The translations under genes and the position numbers were made by a program. A stretch of 5,276 nucleotides of DNA from Euryarchaeota archaeon UBA53. GTDB lineage: Archaea; Thermoplasmatota; Poseidoniia; Poseidoniales; Poseidoniaceae. The stretch's first letter is position 1; every line of letters starts with the position of its first letter. The DNA lies in the NCBI GenBank assembly GCA_002507425.1, contig DAZU01000017.1, positions 1 to 5,276 on the forward strand, written 5' to 3'. Below the pieces are notes generated by a model. That model was given only the letters and a program-made list of their open reading frames with translations, searched no databases and was not told where the DNA came from. Shown here one piece after another: positions 5,276-5,276 of this stretch.

Positions 5276-5276
5276 C

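Overview
The window looks archaeal and most resembles a surface-ocean euryarchaeon of the Marine Group II (Poseidoniales) type. Supporting signs are a tRNA gene without an encoded CCA tail, GGTG-type ribosome-binding sites (AGGTGAT, GGGTGA) matching an archaeal 16S 3' end, AT-rich TATA-like elements upstream of several genes, and a secreted protein ending in a PGF-CTERM-like archaeosortase signal. The taxonomic placement is inferred from these features, not from a marker gene.

Layout, left to right. Positions 1-39 (minus) are the first 13 codons of a gene leaving the window. Divergent from it, at 115-1404 (plus), is a full-length HD-superfamily phosphohydrolase of the SAMHD1-like/COG1078 dNTPase family. 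Only 13 bases after its stop comes a tRNA gene with a CAU anticodon (1418-1490), then a small tubby-fold protein of the phospholipid scramblase family (1547-2161). That gene converges on an operon on the minus strand, with one base between the two stop codons. The operon is a nickel superoxide dismutase precursor (2438-2881), followed with a 19-base overlap by its presumed maturation protease (2163-2456). A 145-base divergent promoter region separates sodN from a secreted, PGF-CTERM-like surface protein (3027-3980, plus). The last gene (4082-5245, plus) is an unrecognised three-helix membrane protein with a large beta-rich domain. The window ends with a TATA-like element that probably serves the next gene.

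How the genes work together. The clearest functional unit is sodN-sodX. The protease is expected to cut an 11-residue leader from the NiSOD precursor so that His12 becomes the N-terminus that, with Cys13 and Cys17, binds nickel. This would give the cell superoxide removal without iron, manganese or copper, which suits iron-poor, sunlit surface water. The HD hydrolase would act on (d)NTPs. The scramblase-like protein and the two surface or membrane proteins are envelope-associated by prediction, with no demonstrated link to NiSOD. No mobile elements, CRISPR arrays or phage genes are visible. The most notable content is the complete NiSOD maturation pair and the scramblase homologue in an apparently archaeal background.
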